Below, piece after piece: positions 53,939 to 62,397 of a stretch of 64,000 nucleotides of DNA. Origin of the DNA: Salinimicrobium catena (GTDB taxonomy: Bacteria; Bacteroidota; Bacteroidia; Flavobacteriales; Flavobacteriaceae); the NCBI RefSeq assembly GCF_900102915.1, contig NZ_FNGG01000001.1, positions 186,001-250,000 on the forward strand, given 5' to 3'. Numbering within the stretch: the stretch's first letter is position 1; each line of letters opens with the position of its first letter. Under the pieces are notes generated by a model. The model saw nothing but the letters and a program-made list of their open reading frames with translations, did not search any database and was not told where the DNA came from. A program made the position numbers and the translations under genes.

Positions 53939-55732
53939 ATGCCGGGTAGAAAAAGAAATCCCCTACTCCTCCGGTTTTTGATCTGGAGAACAAAGAATCT
54001 CTCGCAGCAGCAGTTCGTGATGCTCCTTAGCGCACTTATTGGTTTTACTGCAGGGCTGGGTGCGGTGGCCATCAAGAACCTTACGCATTTCATTCAGCTG
54101 CTTCTTGAGGGAAAATTCATTGCCAATTATCACCATGCCTTCTATTTTGTTTTTCCGGTAATTGGATTGGCCATCACCATGGTCATTATCAAGTTCTTTC
54201 TGCGCCGCCCCGTGGGTCATGGCATTCCCTCTACCCTTTATGCCATCTCGATGAAAAAAGGGATCATGCGACGCATGCATATGTTCGCTTCCCTGATTAC
54301 AGCCCCCATAACGGTGGGATTTGGAGGATCTGTGGGGTTGGAAGGACCAACCGTAGCCACAGGGGCCTCTTTGGGCTCTAACATTTCCAGGATGTTCAAC
54401 ATGAACCAGGCCACCCGTACCCTGCTTATAGGTTGTGCGGCAGCCGGAGCCATGTCCAGCATCTTTAAGGCTCCTATCGCGGCCATCGTTTTCGCCATTG
54501 AAGTCTTCAGCCTTGATCTTACTTTAGCCTCCCTCCTGCCGTTGCTGCTGGCATCGGTATCTGCTATCCTCACCTCTTATTTCTTTTTTGGGTCAGACAT
54601 CATCCTGCCCTTTAGCCTGAAGGATAGTTTCGAGATCGCTGATGTGCCTTATTACATTTTATTGGGAGTGACAGCTTCTCTGTGTTCCATCTACTTCACA
54701 AAGACCTATTTTAAGATCAATGATCTTTTTAAAAATCTAAAGAATCCCATTATGCGTTTGCTGGTGGGAGGTAGCGCCCTGGGAGTATTGGTATATTTCA
54801 TTCCGCCGCTGTACGGGGAGGGCTATGATGTGATCAACAACCTGTTGCAGGAAGATTATGTACAGGCAATGGGTAATACTTATTTCAATGCCTATTTCGA
54901 CAATTTCTGGGTGGTGATAACCTTGCTGGCAGGGCTGGTAGTCTTTAAGATCGTAGCCACCTCACTTACATTTAATGCCGGTGGCGTTGGCGGGATCTTT
55001 GCGCCTGTACTTTTCATGGGAAGTACTATGGGACATTTGTTCGCTCTTTTTATCAATCACCTCAACATCTTGAAAAGCCCGCTTTCGGTTAGTAATTTCA
55101 CGCTGGTAGGAATGGCCGGGTTAATGGCGGGAGTGCTTCAGGCGCCGCTTACAGCCATCTTCCTTATCGCCGAACTAACTCATGGTTATGAACTATTCGT
55201 CCCCCTAATGATCACTGCTGCGATCTCCTTCATGGTGACCACTCAGTTCTTACCACATTCGGTATATACCATGGAACTGGCCCAACGCGGAGAACTTATC
55301 ACTCATAATAAAGATCAGGCGGTGCTCACCCTAATGGAGATCAATAAGGTGATCGAGAACAACTTCGTTCCGTTAAAGCTTGGCATGACGCTTGGAGAAA
55401 TTGTACATAAAGGGGTAATAAGATCTTCCCGGAATATCTTTCCGGTGGTAGATGATGAAAACAATTTCATGGGTATCCTGCTGCTGGACGATATTCGCCC
55501 TATCATGTTTGACAAAAAACTGTATGATAAGGTAAAGATCGACGAGCTTATGCAGAGTGCCCCGGAGATCATTGACAGCAACAAGGACGGAGTAAGGACG
55601 ATCATGAAAAAATTCCAGGACAGTGATGCCTGGAACCTTCCTGTGGTGAAAGAGAATAAATACCAGGGCTTCGTTTCAAAGTCAAAACTGCTCACCGCAT
55701 ACAGAAAAAAATTAATTGAAGTAACTGTTTAA
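53939..55732 (+). CDS. ClC-family chloride channel/transporter with CBS pair
   Basis: 597 aa. The ClC membrane domain (about residues 30-430) has GHGIP, GSVGLEGPTV (gating Glu, E135), and GGVGGIFAPVLF selectivity regions. Where E. coli ClC has the proton-path Glu203 (FIIEE), this protein has FAIEV (E188, V189), the arrangement of channel-type ClCs. Two CBS domains follow (VPLKLGMTLGEIV, LMQSAPEIIDSNKDG), which bind nucleotides in related proteins. Downstream a small membrane protein starts 2 bases after the stop. Confidence 0.9.
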   Translation: MPGRKRNPLLLRFLIWRTKNLSQQQFVMLLSALIGFTAGLGAVAIKNLTHFIQLLLEGKFIANYHHAFYFVFPVIGLAITMVIIKFFLRRPVGHGIPSTLYAISMKKGIMRRMHMFASLITAPITVGFGGSVGLEGPTVATGASLGSNISRMFNMNQATRTLLIGCAAAGAMSSIFKAPIAAIVFAIEVFSLDLTLASLLPLLLASVSAILTSYFFFGSDIILPFSLKDSFEIADVPYYILLGVTASLCSIYFTKTYFKINDLFKNLKNPIMRLLVGGSALGVLVYFIPPLYGEGYDVINNLLQEDYVQAMGNTYFNAYFDNFWVVITLLAGLVVFKIVATSLTFNAGGVGGIFAPVLFMGSTMGHLFALFINHLNILKSPLSVSNFTLVGMAGLMAGVLQAPLTAIFLIAELTHGYELFVPLMITAAISFMVTTQFLPHSVYTMELAQRGELITHNKDQAVLTLMEINKVIENNFVPLKLGMTLGEIVHKGVIRSSRNIFPVVDDENNFMGILLLDDIRPIMFDKKLYDKVKIDELMQSAPEIIDSNKDGVRTIMKKFQDSDAWNLPVVKENKYQGFVSKSKLLTAYRKKLIEVTV

Positions 55733-55734
55733 TT

Positions 55735-55980
55735 ATGAATACAATACTTAAAATTTTAGGAATTCTGATCCTGCTGGCCATTGGCACCGGGTTCTATTTC
55801 AGACTGAATGACAACCTGCTTTTAGGAGACAGGATCATTGGCGTTGCCGTGCTGGCTAGCGCCTTTATTCTCATGCCCTTGTTCCTCTACCACAGGTGGA
55901 AAGGGAAGAGATTGAAAGATTACACACTTTCCGATGAAAATCTTAAAAAAATGAAAGAACGGAATAAAGACCAATTTTAG
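55735..55980 (+). CDS. Small two-helix membrane protein, co-transcribed with the ClC gene
   Basis: 81 aa. Two hydrophobic segments (about 5-22 and 34-52) and a basic C-terminal helix (RWKGKRLKDY, LKKMKERNKDQF). Starts 2 bases after the ClC stop, so they share an mRNA. No family recognised; possibly an accessory subunit, which is a guess from the context. Confidence 0.72.
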   Translation: MNTILKILGILILLAIGTGFYFRLNDNLLLGDRIIGVAVLASAFILMPLFLYHRWKGKRLKDYTLSDENLKKMKERNKDQF

Positions 55981-56040
55981 GAAAATAAAATTTTTAGAAA
56001 TAAATAACACTTTCATTAACAACCGTTTCATTTATTCCAG

Positions 56041-56048
56041 TATGTTTG
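56041..56048 (+). promoter_or_regulatory. -7 box for the cold-shock gene
   Basis: TATGTTTG, 27 bases before the ATG; the expected leader is about 20 bases, AT-rich and with no Shine-Dalgarno sequence. Confidence 0.55.
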
Positions 56049-56075
56049 TACTTTATTAATTATTATTTTTTTACA

Positions 56076-56273
56076 ATGGAAGGTACAGTTAAATTTTTCA
56101 ATGAATCAAAAGGTTACGGATTCATCACCAACGACGACACAGGTAGAGATATCTTTGTTCACGTTACCGGTCTTAATGGAGAAACTATTCAGGAAGGTGA
56201 CAAAGTTGAGTACAACGAAACTGAAGGAAGAAAAGGAATGACCGCATCTGACGTGCGTGTTATCAATGGATAA
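56076..56273 (+). CDS. Cold-shock domain protein (CspA-type)
   Basis: Start at ATG 56076; the frame runs on upstream into the promoter. 65 aa, a single cold-shock domain: GTVKFFNESKGYGFITND (RNP1 region) and RDIFVHVTGLNG (RNP2 region), then GDKVEYNETEGRKGMTASDVRV. Binds single-stranded RNA or DNA and acts as an RNA chaperone. The strong terminator downstream fits a highly expressed monocistronic gene. Confidence 0.96.
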   Translation: MEGTVKFFNESKGYGFITNDDTGRDIFVHVTGLNGETIQEGDKVEYNETEGRKGMTASDVRVING

Positions 56274-56295
56274 TATACAGTTCTATTTCTAAGTA

Positions 56296-56324
56296 AAACG
56301 TCCTGCAATGCAGGACGTTTTTTT
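56296..56324 (+). terminator. Terminator of the cold-shock gene
   Basis: AACGTCCTG / CAGGACGTT around a 5-base loop, then seven T. Confidence 0.92.
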
Positions 56325-56346
56325 ATGCGCTTATTTCAGCTGAAGA

Positions 56347-57300
56347 TCACACGTGGTGCACCTCTTTAATGCCTTCCAGCATCTCTTCGGTCATTCGGTC
56401 AATATCGAATTCATGCTGCCAACCCCAGTCTTCACGAGCCCTGGAGTCATCAATGCTTGACGGCCAGGAATCGGCTATGGCCTGGCGGAAATCGGGCGCG
56501 TAGTCGATCTCAAATTCAGGGATGTGTTTTTGAATGGCTTTGGTAAGTGTTGCCGGCGTGAAATTCAGGGCCGCAAGGTTATACGACGAACGTATCTTCA
56601 CATTTTCTGCCGGCGCCTCCATTAAAGAAATGGTCGCACGAATGGCATCATCCATGAACATCATCGGCAGTTCTGTATCTTCTTTCAAAAATGAGGTGTA
56701 TTTCTTGTTTTTCAAGGCCTCATGGTAGATCTCCACCGCGTAGTCTGTAGTACCGCCTCCCGGTAAAGTTTTGTAACTGATAAGTCCCGGATACCTGATG
56801 CTTCTTACATCAACCCCAAATTTATTATGGTAGTACTCGCACCAGCGTTCCCCGGCCTGTTTGCTGATCCCGTAAACCGTAGAGGGTTCCATGATGGTAG
56901 TTTGCGGCGTATCCTTTTTTGGAGTGGTGGGCCCAAAAACCGCGATGCTTGATGGCCAGAATACTTTTGATACTTTCTTGTCTTTAGCAAGGTTAAGCAC
57001 GTGAAAAAGGGAGTTCATGTTCAGAGCCCAGCCTTTCATAGGGAACTTTTCGGCAGTCGCGCTAAGCATGGCTGCCATTAGGTAAACCTCATCGATCTCG
57101 TATTGTATCACCAGGTCCTGGATCTGTTCAAAATTGGTCGCGTCGGCTACTTCAAAAGGGCCCGAAGCCATCAGCTCGGGGCTTCCCTCCCTGATATCAC
57201 TGGCGATGACGTTTTGATTTCCCACTTTTTCCCTTAGCGCCATGGTAAGTTCGGTTCCTATTTGTCCACAAGCACCAATTATCAATATCTTTGAGGCCAT
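56347..57300 (-). CDS. L-threonine 3-dehydrogenase, SDR type
   Basis: 317 aa. Extended-SDR fold: NAD-binding IIGACGQIGTEL, VYGISKQAGERWCEYY (active-site Tyr-Lys), SSIAVFGPTTPKKDTPQ and DAIRATISLMEAP. The set matches the GalE-like threonine dehydrogenases described from Flavobacterium and related bacteria, which oxidise threonine to 2-amino-3-ketobutyrate. A GalE-type epimerase is less likely because of the GPTTPKKDTPQ segment. Minus-strand TATCTTTG at 57323-57330. Confidence 0.88.
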   Translation of the reverse strand: MASKILIIGACGQIGTELTMALREKVGNQNVIASDIREGSPELMASGPFEVADATNFEQIQDLVIQYEIDEVYLMAAMLSATAEKFPMKGWALNMNSLFHVLNLAKDKKVSKVFWPSSIAVFGPTTPKKDTPQTTIMEPSTVYGISKQAGERWCEYYHNKFGVDVRSIRYPGLISYKTLPGGGTTDYAVEIYHEALKNKKYTSFLKEDTELPMMFMDDAIRATISLMEAPAENVKIRSSYNLAALNFTPATLTKAIQKHIPEFEIDYAPDFRQAIADSWPSSIDDSRAREDWGWQHEFDIDRMTEEMLEGIKEVHHV

Positions 57301-57322
57301 AAATTTCAGTTTTAGAGTTAAG

Positions 57323-57330
57323 CAAAGATA
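57323..57330 (-). promoter_or_regulatory. -7 box for the threonine dehydrogenase gene
   Basis: Minus-strand TATCTTTG, 22 bases before the ATG. Confidence 0.5.
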
Positions 57331-57410
57331 TCTATTTCGGCATAGATGAAAAATGATTTAGATTAAGCTTTTCCACGGAAAAAAGTCTGCCAAATTCATA
57401 CCTTTAGAAA

Positions 57411-57977
57411 ATGAAAAAAATCCTGTTTCTCTTTTCAGCCCTGATCCTAATTTCCTGTAGGGAAGAAGCTCCGCAAAACACCGGTTCAAATTCCGCAGGA
57501 AAGGCAGCTTTTTCCGAAGAACTACAGGTTACCACCAACCGCAGGGTAGAGCTTTTGCCCGAAGCCCGGGCAGAAGTGAGCGAATGGCTAGCCTATGCCA
57601 CCGCGCAGAATGAGATGCAGAACCTGAGGAACAGCACCGGTCACGACATCCTCGAATCCTCCAACAGCATTATGCAGATCATGGAATCGCTGAAGGAATC
57701 TACGCCCGACACTCTTCAAACCCCAGCTGTGCAGTCGCGCACCAATGTTTTGGTGACCAAGGCCAAGATCCTTCACCAGCTTTCCAACAAAAAACAAAAA
57801 GATGCAGAGGAGATCTTCGAGGTCGCCAACGACCTCATTGTGGAATTCGATAATTTCAAACTGCAGCTCAACGAGCTTTTCCTCAAAACCCCCGTAGATT
57901 TCGAGCAGGAACTGGATGAGGAGTTTGAGGAATCCCTCGAATCCACAAGCTCAGATACTCTTCCGCTATTGAGGTAA
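57411..57977 (+). CDS. Lipoprotein of unknown function
   Basis: 188 aa. Lipobox signal (MKKILFLFSALILISC, Cys16). The mature region is helical and charged (NRRVELLPEARAEVSEWLAYATAQNEMQ; TRTNVLVTKAKILHQ-like helices) and ends in an acidic stretch. It might form a helical bundle. No family recognised. Confidence 0.72.
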   Translation: MKKILFLFSALILISCREEAPQNTGSNSAGKAAFSEELQVTTNRRVELLPEARAEVSEWLAYATAQNEMQNLRNSTGHDILESSNSIMQIMESLKESTPDTLQTPAVQSRTNVLVTKAKILHQLSNKKQKDAEEIFEVANDLIVEFDNFKLQLNELFLKTPVDFEQELDEEFEESLESTSSDTLPLLR

Positions 57978-58111
57978 GAAAAAATATCACAACTACTGCA
58001 AATTCTTCACATCAAAAGTTTAGAGATGGACTTTCGATAATCTTCTGCATCCTGAAAAGAATCATATTTTCAACACCACCTGAAAAACTACCGCTCCTCC
58101 CTCATTGCCAG

Positions 58112-58126
58112 CGAATTGAGAATTCG
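58112..58126. promoter_or_regulatory. Inverted repeat CGAATT-GAG-AATTCG
   Basis: Perfect 6-bp arms, 3-base centre. One of four inverted repeats within 120 bases upstream of the DUF3347 gene. Confidence 0.45.
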
Positions 58127-58146
58127 TTAAGAGGATATTATGGAAA

Positions 58147-58164
58147 TCTTAACCAGATTTAAGA
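58147..58164. promoter_or_regulatory. Inverted repeat TCTTAA / TTAAGA
   Basis: Perfect 6-bp arms separated by CCAGAT. Confidence 0.4.
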
Positions 58165-58180
58165 AGGGAATTTTGAGGAT

Positions 58181-58195
58181 TCACTAATTTAGTGA
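58181..58195. promoter_or_regulatory. Inverted repeat TCACTAA-T-TTAGTGA
   Basis: Perfect 7-bp arms around one base, 66 bases before the DUF3347 start. Confidence 0.5.
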
Positions 58196-58203
58196 GAGAC
58201 AGG

Positions 58204-58231
58204 AGTAAAAGGATGACAAATTCTTTTTACT
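58204..58231. promoter_or_regulatory. Inverted repeat AGTAAAA / TTTTACT
   Basis: Perfect 7-bp arms separated by 14 bases; could form a weak hairpin close to the start codon. Confidence 0.4.
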
Positions 58232-58260
58232 CAGGCCCATAAACCCTAAAAAGTTTAAAA

Positions 58261-58797
58261 ATGAAATCGCTATTCAAAACCACTATTATTGCCCTGATGT
58301 TCATCTCAATGATTGGGTGTAAGGAAAAGCAAACGGTAGAAATAAACACGCCCGAAGAGGTTAAGAAAGAAAGGAAAGAGACTGCTGACATTGCAGATCA
58401 ACATTTTATTGATGGTATGACAGGTAAGGTATGGCATAACTACCTTGAGATAAAAATGGCATTGACTTTATCTGATGCAGATCAAGTGCAGCAAACAGCA
58501 AAAGTAATGGCTGAAACTTTTTCCCAGGAAAGAGCCGAGATGAAGTCTTTGGCTCAGCAAATGTCCGAGACAGATGACATTGAAGTCCAAAGGGAGTTAT
58601 TTGCCAAATTTACTGAAAAAGCAGGGCCGATGTTTGAAGATGCCCTTTCAGGAGGAACGATCTACAAAAAGTTCTGCCCCATGGCATTTGATAACAAAGG
58701 CGCTTATTGGTATGCCAGTATAGAAGAAATTTCCAATCCCTATTTCGGAGAAAAAATGCCGAAATGCGGTTCTGTTGAAAAAACCATATCAAAATAA
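58261..58797 (+). CDS. DUF3347-like periplasmic lipoprotein
   Basis: 178 aa. Lipobox signal (MKSLFKTTIIALMFISMIGC, Cys20). The C-terminal part reads YKKFCPMAFDNKGAYWYAS then EISNPYFGEKMPKCG, which matches the conserved end of DUF3347 proteins (CPMxxxxxGAxWxS...NPYYGxxMxxCG), a family seen with copper/silver efflux systems and CusB-like adaptors. The two Cys and two Met suggest metal binding. It may handle periplasmic copper; in this genome its neighbours are DUF305 and a TonB receptor. Confidence 0.82.
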   Translation: MKSLFKTTIIALMFISMIGCKEKQTVEINTPEEVKKERKETADIADQHFIDGMTGKVWHNYLEIKMALTLSDADQVQQTAKVMAETFSQERAEMKSLAQQMSETDDIEVQRELFAKFTEKAGPMFEDALSGGTIYKKFCPMAFDNKGAYWYASIEEISNPYFGEKMPKCGSVEKTISK

Positions 58798-58861
58798 ATT
58801 CTCGCTTTCACTGTAAATAGGCAGAAAACGAATAATCAACCAACAACAAATTTTCTAAATA

Positions 58862-59353
58862 ATGGAATCAAAAGAAAAGAAGCACGGCGGAATGAAAAAG
58901 GGAATGTACACCAAGTTCATGGTCATGCTCGTTCTCTCATTTATTGCAATGTATATAACCATGTACATGAATACCTATTCCTGGGACCATGTTTGGTTTA
59001 GTTTGACAAGATTCTATATGGCAATCTTAGGGATCTGTGCAATGGCCGTGATCATGCTCACCGTCATGCTGGGAATGTATAAAAACAAAAAAAAGAATAT
59101 TGCGATATATGTAGGCAGCCTGGTGATCTTCTTAAGTGCTTTAGGTTTAGTAAGAGCACAAATTCCTGTGGGCGAGGTATTGTGGATGAAGGCAATGATA
59201 CCTCATCACTCCATCGCGATCTTAACCAGTAAAAGAGCAGATATTAAGGATCCTGAAGCAAAAAAACTTGCAGAGGAAATTATTGAGGCTCAGGAACGGG
59301 AAATTGCAGAAATGAAAAAAATTATATACAGGCTTGAAAATGAGGAAGATTAA
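58862..59353 (+). CDS. DUF305-domain membrane protein
   Basis: 163 aa. Three hydrophobic helices (about 16-37, 48-75, 82-103) and then the DUF305 motif MIPHHSIAILTSKRADIKDPEAKKLAEEIIEAQEREI: the HH pair and following Met/Ser pattern are typical of this family, often linked to copper handling. Starts 64 bases after the DUF3347 gene. Confidence 0.85.
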   Translation: MESKEKKHGGMKKGMYTKFMVMLVLSFIAMYITMYMNTYSWDHVWFSLTRFYMAILGICAMAVIMLTVMLGMYKNKKKNIAIYVGSLVIFLSALGLVRAQIPVGEVLWMKAMIPHHSIAILTSKRADIKDPEAKKLAEEIIEAQEREIAEMKKIIYRLENEED

Positions 59354-59483
59354 AGCCTGGTGTTAATTGAAGACAGCCAAGCTAGTGGAAGCGCGTAAGA
59401 TGTTCCATATTCTCCTAATGCACAAAAAGAGAGAAACAACAGCACTAATCTGGAAAAAAGTAGCTCAATAAAAATAGCGAGAA

Positions 59484-59885
59484 GTGAAACTCCTTAATGC
59501 ATTCTTTGTTATCATCTTCAGCATTTCTGCAGTTATACAATATAATGATCCAGATCCGGCCCTGTGGATGGCCATTTACGGTTATGGCGCTTTGGCCTGT
59601 ACCCTTGCCTTTTTGGAAAAAGATAACAGAATATGGCATTTTGCAGGAATAATTGTTTTCCTGACTTATGCTATATTCCTCTTTTTTGTTACAGATGGTG
59701 TACTTTCCTGGCTTACACAGCATCGAGCCGAGAGTATTACCGGCCCCATGGCGCACGAAAAGCCCTGGATAGAATTTACCCGGGAATTTTTAGGGCTGCT
59801 TATCTTAAGCTTTGCGCATTTACTCAATCTCCTTTTCAGATTTAAAAAGAACCCTCCAACTCAAATCACAGACCATGAGAATTAG
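59484..59885 (+). CDS. TMEM220-like membrane protein
   Basis: Starts at GTG. 133 aa. Helices around 5-22, 27-43, 50-70 and 101-121. The QYNDPDPALWMAIYGYGALAC segment is the hallmark of the transmembrane 220 family, whose function is unknown. Overlaps the TonB receptor by 11 bases (its stop lies inside that gene's beginning), so the two are coupled. Confidence 0.8.
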   Translation: MKLLNAFFVIIFSISAVIQYNDPDPALWMAIYGYGALACTLAFLEKDNRIWHFAGIIVFLTYAIFLFFVTDGVLSWLTQHRAESITGPMAHEKPWIEFTREFLGLLILSFAHLLNLLFRFKKNPPTQITDHEN

Positions 59886-62241
59886 ACCGTTGTTTATCTT
59901 CCTATTTATTTTTGTTTCTTTTTCTTCGGCCGCCCAGAATAGTGGGACCGTGAATGGGCAGGTTCTTTCTGAATCCTCGGAACCCCTTGCAAATGTGGTG
60001 GTGAGCATCTTAAATACTTCCTTCGAAACCTCAACCGGCCTCGAAGGAAATTTCTCATTTCAGGATGTGCCTTTCGGTTCTTATATCCTCAGCATTCAGA
60101 AAAAAGGCTACGCAGAAAAGACGCGGGTGGTTGAAGTGGATAATGATGTAGTTGAATTGGAAATAGTGCTTAATTCTGAAATGGAAAAACTCAGGGAGGT
60201 TGTGGTGACAGCCCAAAAAAGAGAAGAAGTGATCCAGGAAATACCACTGAGCATCACCAGTCTCTCCTTTGAAGCCATAAAACAAAGCCAGATCCAGAAC
60301 GTGAACGATCTCACGGCCATTACTCCCAATCTATATGCTAGCGATCCGGGTGATCGAAGGACTGTGACCTCTATAAGGGGAATTGTAAGCACCTCTTACG
60401 ATCCGGCCGTGGCGACCTATATTGACGGCGTGAACCAATTTAACCTGGACACCTATATCACCCAGCTTTTTGACATTGAAAGAATTGAGGTTCTTAGAGG
60501 ACCACAGGGAACGCTTTATGGGAGAAATGCCATGGGAGGGGTAATAAACATCATTACCCGAAAACCTGAAAAAGGCACCAACATCTTTGGCGAGGTGAGC
60601 CTGGGAAATTATGATCAGCAGCGGTACATGTTAGGATTAAAAACCACTATAACCGATAAATTGTATTTTGGCGCTGCAGGGCTGTATGAGAAGAGGGAAG
60701 GTTTTTACACCAATGAGTTTACCGATTCCAGTTATGATGATCAGGAAAATTTCTCCGGAAATTATTACTTTAAATATCTTTTTAGCCCCACCTGGAACGC
60801 CACTCTCAACCTGAAGCATTTTTCCGCAGAGAATGAAGGAGCTTTTCCGCTTAACATGGGTATAGAGGGGGCTTTTGAAGATCCTTACACGCTCAACCAG
60901 AACGAGATCTCGACCATGAAAGATAATACTTTCAATACTTCGCTGGTAGTCGACCACAAAGGAAGAGGTCTTAACTTCAGTTCCCAGACCGCCTTTCAGC
61001 AGAATTACCGCTACTACCATACTCCTATTGACGCCGATTTCTCTCCCTTGGATGCCATGTCTATCATTAATGACTACGGAAAGGATTGGAACAATGTTAA
61101 GGTAGCCACGCAGGAATTCAGGTTTTCTTCTCCTGCAGGACCAGGTGATGATCTGGAATGGACAGCGGGAACTTACATGTTCTATCAGGAAAGCCCGGTG
61201 AAGCAGGCAACTCATTTTGGGGAAGATGCGGCGATGATGGGTTCAGAAGAAACCAACTTCTCCCTCATCAACACCAGCGAAGAAACAGGAAAAGGGATTG
61301 CCATTTTTGGACAGGTAGATTATCAGATAGCCAAAAACATCGGAATAATTGCAGGTCTCAGGTATGACCATGAGTATGTAAAACAATCTGTTCTTGGAGA
61401 ATACAAGTTGGATTCAGACCCTGAACCAATGTTCGCTTATCAACCCGATACTACGGCCACTGCCAGCTTTAATGCGGTTTCTCCCAAAGCAGGTTTGACG
61501 TATGACCTCACTAATGAAAATCTGCTTTTCTTCACCTACAGCCGTGGCTTCAGGGCCGGCGGGTTAACTCCGCTTAGCGCAGATCCTTCACAGCCTCCTT
61601 TATATGAGTTCAAGCCCGAGTACAGTAACAATTACGAACTGGGAACAAAAAATTCATTTTTTGACAACAAACTACTGCTGAACGCTACCCTTTTCTATAC
61701 TGAGGTGACCGATGTACAGGTGCCTACCCTTGTAATGCCCGAGGGGGTGATCGTTACCCGCAATACCGGGAAAATGCGTAGCAAAGGTGTGGAGCTGGAA
61801 ATGAAAGCTTTACTTTTAAGCGGACTTGAACTGAACTACGACTTTGGATTAACCGATGCCACCTACGAATCTCTTCTCATCGCCCAGGATGGCAGTGAAG
61901 TAAACCTGAAGGATAATAAACAGATCTATACTCCAGAAGTTACCTCTATGTTAGCCCTTCAATACAGTTCGCACCTGGGGCTGGGAGAAAACTGGGAATT
62001 CCAGGCTCGTGGGGAGTGAAAATACCTGGGAGAACAATACTTTGACCTGGCCAATAATCTTAGGCAAAGCCCATACAACCTCTATAATGCAAACTTAGGC
62101 CTTGCTTACAATGATGTAAAAATAGTGGTCTGGGGGCGTAATATTTTTGATACCGAATACATTAGTTACGGATACAATTTTGGCGCCGTGCACCTGAGCA
62201 ATCCGGCTACTATGGGCGTGACTTTATCTTTCGAAATTTAA
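59875..62241 (+). pseudogene. TonB-dependent receptor interrupted by an in-frame TGA
   Basis: The receptor begins at ATG 59875 (signal peptide, then a carboxypeptidase-regulatory-like domain, GTVNGQVLSESSEPLANV, then plug: VVVTAQKREEVIQEIPLSIT, IERIEVLRGPQGTLYGRNAM, GVINIITRKP, then barrel). The frame is open to codon 714 and then meets TGA at 62017-62019. The next 73 codons continue in the same frame with normal barrel sequence (KYLGEQYFDLANNLRQSPY..., RNIFDTEYISYGYNFG..., SNPATMGVTLSFEI) to a TAA at 62239-62241. One substituted base (TGG to TGA, for Trp) would explain it. Without the end the barrel lacks the C-terminal beta-signal, so it is probably non-functional unless the stop is read through. 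Confidence 0.85.
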
Positions 62242-62262
62242 ATCTGTATTCTGCTGGTTTCA

Positions 62263-62298
62263 CGCAGAGGTCGCAAAGTTGACGCAAAGGACGCAAAA
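62263..62298. repeat. Four spaced CGCAAAG-like units
   Basis: CGCAGAG (62263), CGCAAAG (62272), CGCAAAG (62283), CGCAAAA (62292), spaced 9, 11 and 9 bases. Short unexplained repeats just after the receptor gene. Confidence 0.5.
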
Positions 62299-62337
62299 TC
62301 ATTATCTGGGTTAACTGTTTCAAAGAGCCCTTTAACT

Positions 62338-62371
62338 AAAAAAGGTTCAGCCATTCCGGGCTGAACCTTTT
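62338..62371. terminator. Bidirectional terminator between receptor and sugar dehydrogenase
   Basis: GGTTCAGCC / GGCTGAACC with a 6-base loop, T-runs on both strands (six on the minus side). Confidence 0.9.
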
Positions 62372-62397
62372 CCTTTCAAAATTGTCATTTTCAGATC

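Noticed and set aside
62010-62030. Frameshift as the reason for the broken TonB receptor
   Set aside because: The homologous sequence continues in the same frame after the TGA, so it is a substitution-type stop, not an insertion or deletion.
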